NCBI RefSeq assembly: GCF_013359595.1
Contig: NZ_JABFMP010000014.1
Span: forward strand, 62,001-126,000
DNA from: Pseudomonas sp. C1C7
GTDB lineage: Bacteria; Pseudomonadota; Gammaproteobacteria; Pseudomonadales; Pseudomonadaceae
Reading direction: 5' to 3'
Length of the DNA: 64,000 nucleotides
Positions within the stretch are counted from its first letter, which is position 1; each line of letters begins with the position of its first letter. Positions 1 through 7,424 of the stretch are shown piece by piece. The position numbers and the translations under genes were made by a program. The notes below the pieces were generated by a model, which was given only the letters and a program-made list of their open reading frames with translations, was not told the origin of the DNA and searched no databases.

Positions 1-1188
1 AATCTTGAAACTGTAGTCGTTCTTGTCCACCGCCAGCTGGTAACGGATATCGAACGGGTGACGCTTGATGCCGCTCTGGAACTGCTCGTAGCGGTCGTTG
101 GCCAGGCGCACCGGCACACCGGCGCCGTACAGCGCAGCGAGGGCCGCGTAGTAGACGAAGATGTTGTGGTCCTTGGAGCCGTAACCCACGGTGTAGCCAG
201 GGTGCATGTTCAGGTTGGCCAGGCCGAAGCGCGACGGCGCGATCATCTTCGCGGTCTCGGTCGCGGTTTCCAGCGGGCACTGGGTGGCGACGACGAAATG
301 CAGGGTCTTGGTCGCCGGGTCGTACCAGCCATTGCCGTTGTCCGGTTCCATGGCTGCAGGCTCGATCGACGGGGTCTTGTAGCGCTCATCGAACACCAGC
401 CAGTTGTCCGGCGGCGTGTCGATCTGCTGCTTCATGCGCTCGGCGTAAAACAGCCCGCGTTCGGTCAGGTTGCCGTGCAGGTTCGGTTGCGAGTTCCACA
501 CCGGACGACGGTTGCGCAGCATCGGGAACAGGATCGAATCCTTGAGGCTGGCGAATTCGTCTTCATCGGCCGAAGTCGCACCGCCCACACGCACGTAGCG
601 GAAGCTGCCGTACGGATCGCCTTCGTAGAATGGCACCTGGGCGCCGTAACGAATCGCCTTGTCGTTGAACTTGAGTTTGGCCTTGGCCTGACGGAAGCGC
701 TCGAAGTCGTTCCAGATCAGGATCGCCACCGGGTGACCGATGAACATCGGCACCTTGCCGGCCGGCAACAGTGGGTCGGGGGCGTGTTCTTCGGGGAAAA
801 CGATACCGTCCTTGACCAGGTCCTCGGCGGTGACGATGCGGTCCGGCTGCAACTCGGCGCCGAGCCACGACAGGTCGTAACCATCGTAGATGCGGTCGGC
901 CTTGATGGTCTTGAGCAACATGGCGTGGCCCTGCTGCTGCGGCCAGCCCGGCATGTCCTTGGCGCGGATGTCGCGGGCGAACACTTTGCTGCCGCAGACC
1001 TTGGACAGTGCGTCGTTACGGGCGCGCGCCTTGCCGTTGTTGCCAAGCCACTGCTCGGACGGCACGGTCACGCTGTTTTCCATCAGGGCCGCCAGCGCCT
1101 TGCTGCTCAGCGGCGTGAGCGTCACGCTCACGCCCGCTACCAGCCCGCCCTGAAGGAACGAACGCCGGGATATATCACGGTTGGACAT
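1..1188 (-). CDS. Xanthine dehydrogenase-family molybdopterin-binding subunit, Tat-exported (3' end outside window)
   Basis: The first 396 codons of a large molybdenum hydroxylase catalytic subunit; the frame stays open to the window edge, and family members are about 700-950 residues. The N-terminus has a twin-arginine signal (SRRSFLQ, residues 7-13) followed by a hydrophobic stretch and an Ala-rich cleavage region, so the folded cofactor-loaded enzyme is probably exported to the periplasm. The segments GKVPMFIGHPVAILIW and the VGYGSKDH region resemble the aldehyde oxidase/xanthine dehydrogenase a/b hammerhead and Moco-binding domains. Such periplasmic enzymes (isoquinoline 1-oxidoreductase or aldehyde dehydrogenase type) usually pair with a small 2Fe-2S subunit; none lies upstream here, so it may be downstream, outside the window. 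The substrate cannot be told. The start is the ATG opening the Tat signal. Confidence 0.82.
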   Translation of the reverse strand, partial: MSNRDISRRSFLQGGLVAGVSVTLTPLSSKALAALMENSVTVPSEQWLGNNGKARARNDALSKVCGSKVFARDIRAKDMPGWPQQQGHAMLLKTIKADRIYDGYDLSWLGAELQPDRIVTAEDLVKDGIVFPEEHAPDPLLPAGKVPMFIGHPVAILIWNDFERFRQAKAKLKFNDKAIRYGAQVPFYEGDPYGSFRYVRVGGATSADEDEFASLKDSILFPMLRNRRPVWNSQPNLHGNLTERGLFYAERMKQQIDTPPDNWLVFDERYKTPSIEPAAMEPDNGNGWYDPATKTLHFVVATQCPLETATETAKMIAPSRFGLANLNMHPGYTVGYGSKDHNIFVYYAALAALYGAGVPVRLANDRYEQFQSGIKRHPFDIRYQLAVDKNDYSFKI

Positions 1189-1354
1189 GGATCATCCTCT
1201 GGGCGGTTATGGGGTCCGCCCTTTTGGTTATCTACTGGAAATCGGGGGTGTTGCAGGAGCCCTTCCGATGTGGCGAAGGGCTGAAATGGCAGCGTAAAGC
1301 TGACTGAAGGGTTAAGTTTATAGGCTTATGTCGTTGCGGCAAATATCCAGACAC

Positions 1355-1377
1355 AAAAAAACTGACCAAAAGATCAG
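1355..1377 (-). terminator. Intrinsic terminator of the LysR gene
   Basis: Read on the minus strand, CTGATC-TTTT-GGTCAG forms a six-pair stem (one G-T) followed by seven T. It overlaps the stop codon of the LysR regulator, so the hairpin includes the end of the coding sequence. The stem is short, so efficiency may be modest. Confidence 0.5.
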
Positions 1378-2315
1378 AATTTCGTCGCTTTGCTTCGTAG
1401 CAGATCGATGAACAGGCCCAATTCCCGACTGATGTGCTCGCCCTTGCGCAACAACAGCCCGAACGGCGCCAGTTGCACATCCAGCTCCACCGGCAACGCC
1501 ACCACCAGCCCCATCTTCAGGTAGTCGCGCAGCGCGGTTTCCGACAGCACCATGATCGCGTCGGTCAGCTGAATCAGTTGCTGCATCGAATACACCGAAC
1601 TGCATTCGATGATGTCTGCCGGCAACGCAAGCGCCTGGCGCTGCAGGGCCTGATCCAGACCGATGCGCGCCGGACTGGTTTCCGGTTGCAGGATCCACGG
1701 CCAGGCGCTGACCAGTTCCGCCAGTTCCACCTTCTCGCGCTTGGCCAGCGGATGGCCGGCGTGCACCACCACCAGCAGGCGCTCGTTGCCCAGTTGCTCG
1801 AATTCGTAATGCTGGCTGTCGGTGGCGGCATTGCGCCGGGCGATGGCCAGATCGATACGGCCCTGCTCCAGCAACTGGATCACCTGATCGCTGGTGTCGC
1901 CCATGATACGAATCCGCAGCTGCGGGTTGAGCGCCTTGATTTCGGCAATCGAATCCATCACCAGATCCGGCGCCGCGCCCATGATGGTGCCGATCGACAG
2001 ATAGCCATAGCCGCCCTGCTGCCGCGCCATCAGATCCTCGGCGCAGCGATCCAGGCCGCTCAGGGCAGACTCGGCAAAGCGAATCAATTCCTGCCCCAAC
2101 GCCGTCGGGCGCATGCCCCTTGGCAGGCGCTCGAACAGATCGCAGCCAAACATGTCTTCAATTTCATGGAGCATGCGGGTGGCCGCCGGTTGCGACATGT
2201 TCAGGTTTTGCGAGGCGCGGTGCAGGTTCTGGCTGGTGCTGAGCGCCACCAGCATGTGCAGGTGCTTGTAGCGCAAGCGATTGAACAGGCTGCGGGAGAG
2301 GATCGGCGTGGTCAT
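1374..2315 (-). CDS. LysR-family regulator, probably of the adjacent rhamnonate operon
   Basis: A 313-residue LysR-type regulator with an N-terminal winged HTH (about residues 10-70, including the NLNMSQPAATRMLHEIE recognition region) and a periplasmic-binding-protein-like effector domain. The effector domain resembles the GbpR-like sugar-acid subgroup, with the G-x-L-x-I-G-T-I-M-G entry strand. The ATG start follows an AAGG and is preferred over an upstream in-frame TTG. It is divergent from the MFS/rhmD/rhmA/aldA operon, the usual arrangement for a LysR activator and its target. In E. coli the homologous yfaXWVU genes are controlled by an IclR protein, so the regulator differs here. The effector is inferred to be L-rhamnonate or a pathway intermediate; this is not shown by sequence. 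Confidence 0.85.
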   Translation of the reverse strand: MTTPILSRSLFNRLRYKHLHMLVALSTSQNLHRASQNLNMSQPAATRMLHEIEDMFGCDLFERLPRGMRPTALGQELIRFAESALSGLDRCAEDLMARQQGGYGYLSIGTIMGAAPDLVMDSIAEIKALNPQLRIRIMGDTSDQVIQLLEQGRIDLAIARRNAATDSQHYEFEQLGNERLLVVVHAGHPLAKREKVELAELVSAWPWILQPETSPARIGLDQALQRQALALPADIIECSSVYSMQQLIQLTDAIMVLSETALRDYLKMGLVVALPVELDVQLAPFGLLLRKGEHISRELGLFIDLLRSKATKF

Positions 2316-2330
2316 GTCGGGCCTTTTTAT

Positions 2331-2349
2331 CGATAACTTCAAGGTATCG
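2331..2349. promoter_or_regulatory. Candidate LysR operator in the divergent promoter region
   Basis: Inverted repeat CGATA-N9-TATCG, which includes a T-N11-A core typical of LysR-type boxes. It lies between the divergently read regulator and permease genes, close to the regulator start, as expected for an autoregulated recognition site. Activation sites nearer the permease promoter were not resolved. Confidence 0.45.
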
Positions 2350-2438
2350 GTTGTGAGCTAGATTCGATTTGTAACGCATCGATCAAGGGCCGTACAGTCT
2401 TTCCCATAAGAACAAATGCCCTACCAAAGGAAACTGCG

Positions 2439-3734
2439 ATGAAGACTCTACCCGCGCCTCTGCTCGCCAAAATTTCCTGGCGGCTGCTCCCGTTTCTCCT
2501 GCTGATGTACATCATGGCCTTCCTCGACCGCGCCAACGTCGGGTTCGCCAAGCAAGCCTTTCAAGCCGACACCCACATCAGCGACGCCGCTTTCGCCTTC
2601 GGCGCCGGGGTGTTCTTCGTCGGTTACGCGCTGCTCGAAGTGCCGAGCAACCTGATCCTGCACCGCGTCGGCGCCCGCCTGTGGATGTGCCGGATCATGG
2701 TCACCTGGGGCCTGGTCTCCGCGGCCATGGTCTTTGCCCACAACGAAACCACCTTCTACGTCCTGCGCTTCTTGCTCGGTGTCGCCGAGGCCGGCTTCTT
2801 CCCCGGCGTCATCCTCTACCTCACCTACTGGTTCCCCAGCGCCGTGCGCGGCAAGGCCATGGGCTTCTTCTACTTCGGTGCGCCGCTGGCGTTCATCTTC
2901 GGCAGCCCGCTCTCCGGCCTGTTGCTGGAGCTGGACGGCTTTGCCGGCTTCCACGGCTGGCAGTGGCTGTTTGCCGTTGAAGGCCTGATGGCTTCGGCGG
3001 TGGGCATCTGGGCCTACTGGTACCTGGACAATCGTCCGGCCGATGCCAAGTGGCTGACCGTGGAAGAACGCACGCAGATCCAAACCCTGCTCGACCAGGA
3101 AGACAGCCACAAACAGAGCCACGGCCGCAGTCTGCTTAACGTGCTGTGCCAGCCGTCGGTGCTCTACCTGTGCCTGATCTACCTGCTGATCCAGGCCAGC
3201 GTTTACGGCGTGGTGTTCTACCTGCCGAGCCAGGTGGGCGGGCTGCTGGGCACCAAAGTCGGGCTGATGGTCGGACTGGTCACGGCGATCCCGTGGATCT
3301 GCGCACTGCTGGCCGCTTACCTGATTCCCGGCTACAGCGACCGCACCGGCGAACGTCGCCGCACCGCGAGCCTGACCTTGTTGATGGCCGCCGCCGGTAT
3401 CGCCTGCTCGGTGACCTTCAGCAACCCGCTGCTGGGGATCATCTCGCTGTGCTTCGCCGCCTCCGGTTTCATCGCCGTGCAACCGGTGTTCTGGACCTTC
3501 CCGTCCAGCTACCTCGCCGGTAGCGCCGCAGCGGCCGGTATTGCCCTGATCAACTCGTTCGGCGCCCTGGGCGGCTTCATCGCCCCGGTGCTGAAAAACT
3601 GGGCCGAAGGCGCCTTCCATTCTCCGGCCGCCGGTCTCTACCTGCTGTCCGCCACCACTGTCATCGCCGCGTTGCTGGTGCTGGGCGTGCGCTCACCCGC
3701 CGCCAAAGCCTCGAACAAACCGGCCACCGTTTAA
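2439..3734 (+). CDS. MFS permease of the anion:cation symporter family (probable L-rhamnonate/sugar-acid importer)
   Basis: A 431-residue inner-membrane protein with about 12 hydrophobic segments and a long central cytoplasmic loop near residues 195-225. The first helix carries the [10 protein letters not shown] signature of the ACS (GudP/DgoT/phthalate permease) family, and [15 protein letters not shown] is also typical. It should import a sugar acid by proton symport. It starts at an ATG 9 bases after AAAGGA, and rhmD follows 17 bases after its stop codon, so the genes form one operon. The E. coli counterpart in the rhamnonate cluster is yfaV. Substrate assignment rests on context only. Confidence 0.87.
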   Translation: MKTLPAPLLAKISWRLLPFLLLMYIMAFLDRANVGFAKQAFQADTHISDAAFAFGAGVFFVGYALLEVPSNLILHRVGARLWMCRIMVTWGLVSAAMVFAHNETTFYVLRFLLGVAEAGFFPGVILYLTYWFPSAVRGKAMGFFYFGAPLAFIFGSPLSGLLLELDGFAGFHGWQWLFAVEGLMASAVGIWAYWYLDNRPADAKWLTVEERTQIQTLLDQEDSHKQSHGRSLLNVLCQPSVLYLCLIYLLIQASVYGVVFYLPSQVGGLLGTKVGLMVGLVTAIPWICALLAAYLIPGYSDRTGERRRTASLTLLMAAAGIACSVTFSNPLLGIISLCFAASGFIAVQPVFWTFPSSYLAGSAAAAGIALINSFGALGGFIAPVLKNWAEGAFHSPAAGLYLLSATTVIAALLVLGVRSPAAKASNKPATV

Positions 3735-3751
3735 ACCTGAGGAGTCACACC

Positions 3752-4936
3752 ATGGGCATTCCAACCATCAAGCACGTCCGCGCCTTCACCCTGCGAGGCG
3801 GCGGCGCGGATTACCACGATCAGGCGGACGGCCACTGGATCGACGATCACATCGCCACCCCGATGAGCAAATACCCGGAGTACCGCCAGAGCCGCCGCAC
3901 CTTCGGCATCAACGTGCTCGGCACCCTGGTGGTGGAGATCGAGGCCAGCGACGGCACCGTCGGTTTCGCCGTGACCACCGGTGGCGAGCCCGCCGCCTAC
4001 ATCGTCGAGAAGCACCTGGCGCGTTTCCTGGAAGGCGCAAAGGTCACCGACATCGAAAAAATCTGGGACCAGATGTACCAGTCGACCCTGTATTACGGGC
4101 GCAAGGGCATCGTGATCAACACCATCTCCGGGGTCGACCTGGCGCTGTGGGACTTGCTCGGCAAGATCCGTCAGGAACCGGTGCACCAACTGCTCGGCGG
4201 TGCGGTGCGTGATGAATTGCAGTTCTACGCCACCGGCGCCCGCCCGGACCTGGCGCAGAAGATGGGTTTCATCGGCGGCAAGATGCCGTTGCACCACGGC
4301 CCGGCCGAAGGCGAGGAAGGCCTGCGCAAAAACCTCGAGGAACTGGCCACCATGCGCGAACGGGTCGGCCCGGATTTCTGGCTGATGCTCGACTGCTGGA
4401 TGAGCCTGGACCTCAACTACGCCACCAAGCTGGCGGTCGGCGCCCACGAGCACGGCTTGAAATGGATCGAGGAAGCCCTGCCGCCGGACGATTACTGGGG
4501 CTACGCCGCCCTGCGCAACAACGTCCCCAAAGGCATGCTGGTGACCACCGGCGAACACGAAGCGACCCGCTGGGGCTTTCGCATGCTGCTGGAGATGGGT
4601 TGCTGCGACATTATCCAGCCGGACGTCGGCTGGTGCGGCGGCCTGACTGAACTGGTGAAGATCTCGGCGCTGGCCGACGCCCACAACGCCCTGGTCATCC
4701 CTCATGGCTCGTCGGTGTACAGCTATCACTTCGTCGCCACCCGGCATAACAGCCCGTTCGCCGAGTTCCTGATGATGGCGCCCAAGGCGGACGAAGTGGT
4801 GCCGATGTTCCATCCGCAACTGCTCGGCGAACCGGTGCCGGTGAACGGTCGCATGCGCCTGTCGGCCCTCGATCAGCCCGGCTTTGGCGTGACGCTCAAC
4901 CCCGAATGCCAATTGCATCGGCCGTACAGCCGCTGA
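3752..4936 (+). CDS. rhmD: L-rhamnonate dehydratase
   Basis: A 394-residue enolase-superfamily enzyme that dehydrates L-rhamnonate to 2-keto-3-deoxy-L-rhamnonate in the cytoplasm. It matches E. coli RhmD (YfaW) closely along its whole length, including [31 protein letters not shown] and [12 protein letters not shown] blocks. The barrel carries the expected Mg2+ ligands in [14 protein letters not shown] and TGEHE, and a catalytic His in [11 protein letters not shown]. coli RhmD is slightly longer (about 400 residues), the difference being at the N-terminus. The start codon follows GAGG. Members of this family can also act on L-lyxonate and L-mannonate. Permease upstream, aldolase downstream: a coherent operon. 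Confidence 0.93.
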   Translation: MGIPTIKHVRAFTLRGGGADYHDQADGHWIDDHIATPMSKYPEYRQSRRTFGINVLGTLVVEIEASDGTVGFAVTTGGEPAAYIVEKHLARFLEGAKVTDIEKIWDQMYQSTLYYGRKGIVINTISGVDLALWDLLGKIRQEPVHQLLGGAVRDELQFYATGARPDLAQKMGFIGGKMPLHHGPAEGEEGLRKNLEELATMRERVGPDFWLMLDCWMSLDLNYATKLAVGAHEHGLKWIEEALPPDDYWGYAALRNNVPKGMLVTTGEHEATRWGFRMLLEMGCCDIIQPDVGWCGGLTELVKISALADAHNALVIPHGSSVYSYHFVATRHNSPFAEFLMMAPKADEVVPMFHPQLLGEPVPVNGRMRLSALDQPGFGVTLNPECQLHRPYSR

Positions 4937-4951
4937 GACAGGAGCCCTGTG

Positions 4952-5752
4952 ATGAACATGCCGCAAAACGCTTTCAAGGCCGCTTTGAAAAAGCCGGCCA
5001 CCCAATACGGCATCTGGGCCGGCTTCGCCACCGGCTACGCTGCCGAGATCGTTGCCACCACCGGTTACGACTGGATGCTGATCGACGGTGAACACGCGCC
5101 CAACACCGTGCCCGGCGTGCTCACCCAGTTGCAGGCGGTCGCCCCCTACACCACCGCTCCCGTGGTGCGCGCGGTGACGGGCGACGCCAACCTGATCAAA
5201 CAATTGCTGGATATCGGCGCCCAGACCCTGATGATCCCCATGGTCGAAACCGCCGAGCAGGCCCGGGCTCTGGTGCGAGCCATGCGTTATCCACCCCACG
5301 GCATTCGCGGTGTCGGTGGCGGCCTGACTCGCGCGACGCGTTGGGATGGAGTGCCCGATTACCTCAATACCGCCCATGAACAGCTGTGCCTGATCGTCCA
5401 GGTGGAGTCGCGCCTGGGTGTGGAAAACGTCGAAGAAATCGCTGCCGTGGAAGGCGTGGATGCAGTGTTCATCGGCCCGGCGGACCTGTCCATCGGCCTC
5501 GGCCATGCCGGCAATCCCGGGCATCCCGAAGTTCAGGAACACATTCGCCATGCGGTGGACGCCACGCTGGCGGCCGGCAAGGCCTGCGGCATCCTCGCGC
5601 CGAATGAAGAAGACGCGCGCCGCTATCAGGGCTGGGGCTGTCAGTTCATCGCGGTCGCCATCGACATCAGCCTGTTGCGCCAGAGCGCCATGGCCGCCCT
5701 CGCCCGCTACCGCGAACCCGCTGACACGCAAGCACCGTCACGCACTTACTGA
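4952..5752 (+). CDS. rhmA: 2-keto-3-deoxy-L-rhamnonate aldolase (HpaI/GarL family)
   Basis: A 266-residue class II pyruvate aldolase that splits 2-keto-3-deoxy-L-rhamnonate into pyruvate and L-lactaldehyde. Family hallmarks are GIWAGFATGYAAEI, the DWMLIDGEHAPN motif, the metal-binding VQVESRLGVENVEEI glutamate, VDAVFIGPADLS and the RGVGGGLTRATRW loop. The ATG has a GGAG seven bases upstream; an in-frame GTG immediately before it is a weaker alternative. It begins 15 bases after rhmD and corresponds to E. coli yfaU. The HpaI family is promiscuous, so the exact aldol acceptor is inferred from its neighbours rhmD and aldA. Confidence 0.91.
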   Translation: MNMPQNAFKAALKKPATQYGIWAGFATGYAAEIVATTGYDWMLIDGEHAPNTVPGVLTQLQAVAPYTTAPVVRAVTGDANLIKQLLDIGAQTLMIPMVETAEQARALVRAMRYPPHGIRGVGGGLTRATRWDGVPDYLNTAHEQLCLIVQVESRLGVENVEEIAAVEGVDAVFIGPADLSIGLGHAGNPGHPEVQEHIRHAVDATLAAGKACGILAPNEEDARRYQGWGCQFIAVAIDISLLRQSAMAALARYREPADTQAPSRTY

Positions 5753-5771
5753 TCTGCCAAGGAGTCGCCTC

Positions 5772-7205
5772 ATGTCGTCCGTGCCTGTCTACGAAAACTT
5801 CATCAACGGCCAGTTTGTGGCCAGCGCTACCCATCTCGACGTGCTCAACCCGGCCACGGGCGCGCTGCTGGCGAAAGTCCCGGCCTCCACCGCCGAAGAC
5901 GTCGACCGCGCCCTGGCCGCCGCCCGCGCCGCGCAAAAGGACTGGTCGCGCAAACCGGCCAACGACCGCGCCGGCTACTTGCGGCGGATCGCTGCCAAAC
6001 TGCGGGAAAACGTGCCGCACCTGGCGCGCACCATCACTCTGGAGCAGGGCAAGATCAGCGGCCTGGCGGAGGTCGAAGTGAATTTCACCGCCGACTACCT
6101 CGACTACATGGCCGAATGGGCACGGCGCCTGGAAGGCGAAATCATCACCAGTGATCGCCAGAACGAGAACATCTTCCTGTTCCGCAAACCCCTGGGCGTG
6201 GTCGCCGGGATCCTGCCGTGGAACTTCCCGTTCTTTTTGATCGCCCGCAAGATGGCCCCGGCGCTGCTGACCGGCAACACCATCGTGATCAAACCCAGCG
6301 AAGAGACGCCGAACAACTGTTTCGAATTCGCCCGACTGGTGGCCGAAACCGACCTGCCGCCCGGCGTGTTCAACGTGGTTTGTGGTGACGGCCAGGTGGG
6401 CGCGGCGCTCAGCGCGAACAAGGGCGTGGACATGATCAGCTTCACCGGCAGCGTCGACACCGGCTCGCGGATCATGGCCGCCGCGGCGCCGAACATCACC
6501 AAGCTCAACCTGGAACTGGGCGGCAAGGCGCCGGCGATCGTGCTGGCGGATGCCGACCTGGATCTGGCGGTGAAGGCCATCCGTGATTCGCGGATCATCA
6601 ACAGCGGCCAGGTGTGCAATTGCGCCGAGCGGGTGTACGTCGAGCGCAAGGTGGCGGATCAGTTCATCGAGCGCATCGCGGCGGCGATGAGTGCCACGCG
6701 CTATGGCGACCCGATTGCCCAGCCGGATGTGGAGATGGGGCCGCTGATCAATCGCCAGGGGCTGGACAGCGTCAACCAGAAGGTTCGCACCGCGTTGAGC
6801 CAGGGCGCGAGCCTGGTCAGTGGCGGGCAGATCGCCGACCTGCCGAACGGCTTCCACTTCCAGCCCACGGTATTGACCGGCTGCCGCGCCGACATGCAGA
6901 TCATGCGCGAAGAAATCTTCGGCCCGGTGCTGCCGATCCAGATCATCGACGATCTGGACGAAGCCATCGCCCTGGCCAACGACTGCGAGTACGGCCTGAC
7001 CTCATCGATCTACACCCGCGACCTGAGCAAGACCCTGCACGCGATGCGCGAGCTGGATTTTGGCGAAACCTACGTCAATCGCGAAAACTTCGAAGCCATG
7101 CAGGGCTTCCATGCGGGGGTGCGTAAATCCGGTATCGGCGGCGCGGATGGCAAGCATGGGTTGTATGAGTACACCCATACCCATGCGGTTTATTTGCAGG
7201 GCTGA
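5772..7205 (+). CDS. aldA: Lactaldehyde/glycolaldehyde dehydrogenase
   Basis: A 477-residue NAD-dependent aldehyde dehydrogenase that oxidises L-lactaldehyde, the second product of the RhmA reaction, to L-lactate. The AldA subgroup is recognisable from FTADYLDYMAEWARR, GILPWNFPFFLIARKMAPA, the general-base LELGGKAPAI, the nucleophile region NSGQVCNCAERVYV (Cys near residue 282) and the C-terminal GGADGKHGLYEY. The open frame extends much further upstream through rhmA, but the ATG after AAGGAG, 20 bases past the rhmA stop, gives the normal family length. Unlike the E. coli yfa cluster, the dehydrogenase is encoded in the operon, completing the path to lactate plus pyruvate. Confidence 0.93.
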   Translation: MSSVPVYENFINGQFVASATHLDVLNPATGALLAKVPASTAEDVDRALAAARAAQKDWSRKPANDRAGYLRRIAAKLRENVPHLARTITLEQGKISGLAEVEVNFTADYLDYMAEWARRLEGEIITSDRQNENIFLFRKPLGVVAGILPWNFPFFLIARKMAPALLTGNTIVIKPSEETPNNCFEFARLVAETDLPPGVFNVVCGDGQVGAALSANKGVDMISFTGSVDTGSRIMAAAAPNITKLNLELGGKAPAIVLADADLDLAVKAIRDSRIINSGQVCNCAERVYVERKVADQFIERIAAAMSATRYGDPIAQPDVEMGPLINRQGLDSVNQKVRTALSQGASLVSGGQIADLPNGFHFQPTVLTGCRADMQIMREEIFGPVLPIQIIDDLDEAIALANDCEYGLTSSIYTRDLSKTLHAMRELDFGETYVNRENFEAMQGFHAGVRKSGIGGADGKHGLYEYTHTHAVYLQG

Positions 7206-7225
7206 AGAGGGTGGTGATGCTGATG

Positions 7226-7405
7226 ACGCCTTCGCGGGCAAGCCCGCTCCAACAGGATCTACGGCCACTGTAGGAGCTGTCGAGTGGAACGAGGCTGCGA
7301 TCTTTCAAGAGCAAGATCAAAAGATCGCAGCCTGCGGCAGCGCCTACAGATATCGTGTGAACGACATCAATCACTGTGGGAGCGGGCTTGCCCGCGAAGG
7401 CGTCG
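7226..7405. repeat. Pair of inverted REP elements flanking another repeat
   Basis: TTCGCGGGCAAGCCCGCTCC near the left end and its inverted partner TGTGGGAGCGGGCTTGCCCG near the right end, each a palindromic stem-loop typical of fluorescent pseudomonads. They lie between aldA and the end of the TonB-receptor gene, a convergent junction, and may help terminate transcription or protect mRNA ends. Confidence 0.85.
7269..7348. repeat. Long-stem intergenic repeat (TGTAGGAGCTG...CGCCTACA family)
   Basis: A potential hairpin with ends TGTAGGAGCTG and GCGCCTACA and a core GCTGCGATCTT...AAGATCGCAGC. Related copies occur at 21137-21220 and 39396-39469, so it is a dispersed family distinct from the classic REP sequence. 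Here it is nested between two inverted REPs. Confidence 0.75.
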
Positions 7406-7424
7406 GATCAGTCAACGAAGACCA

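Noticed and set aside
58..1284. A 408-codon open frame on the plus strand at the left edge
   Set aside because: It is antisense to the Tat-signal molybdenum hydroxylase, which has clear family segments; no ribosome-binding site or motif supports it.
3731..5731. A 666-codon open frame antisense to rhmD and rhmA
   Set aside because: It mirrors two well-supported enzymes with good ribosome-binding sites; its own translation is His/Arg/Gly-rich without recognisable motifs.
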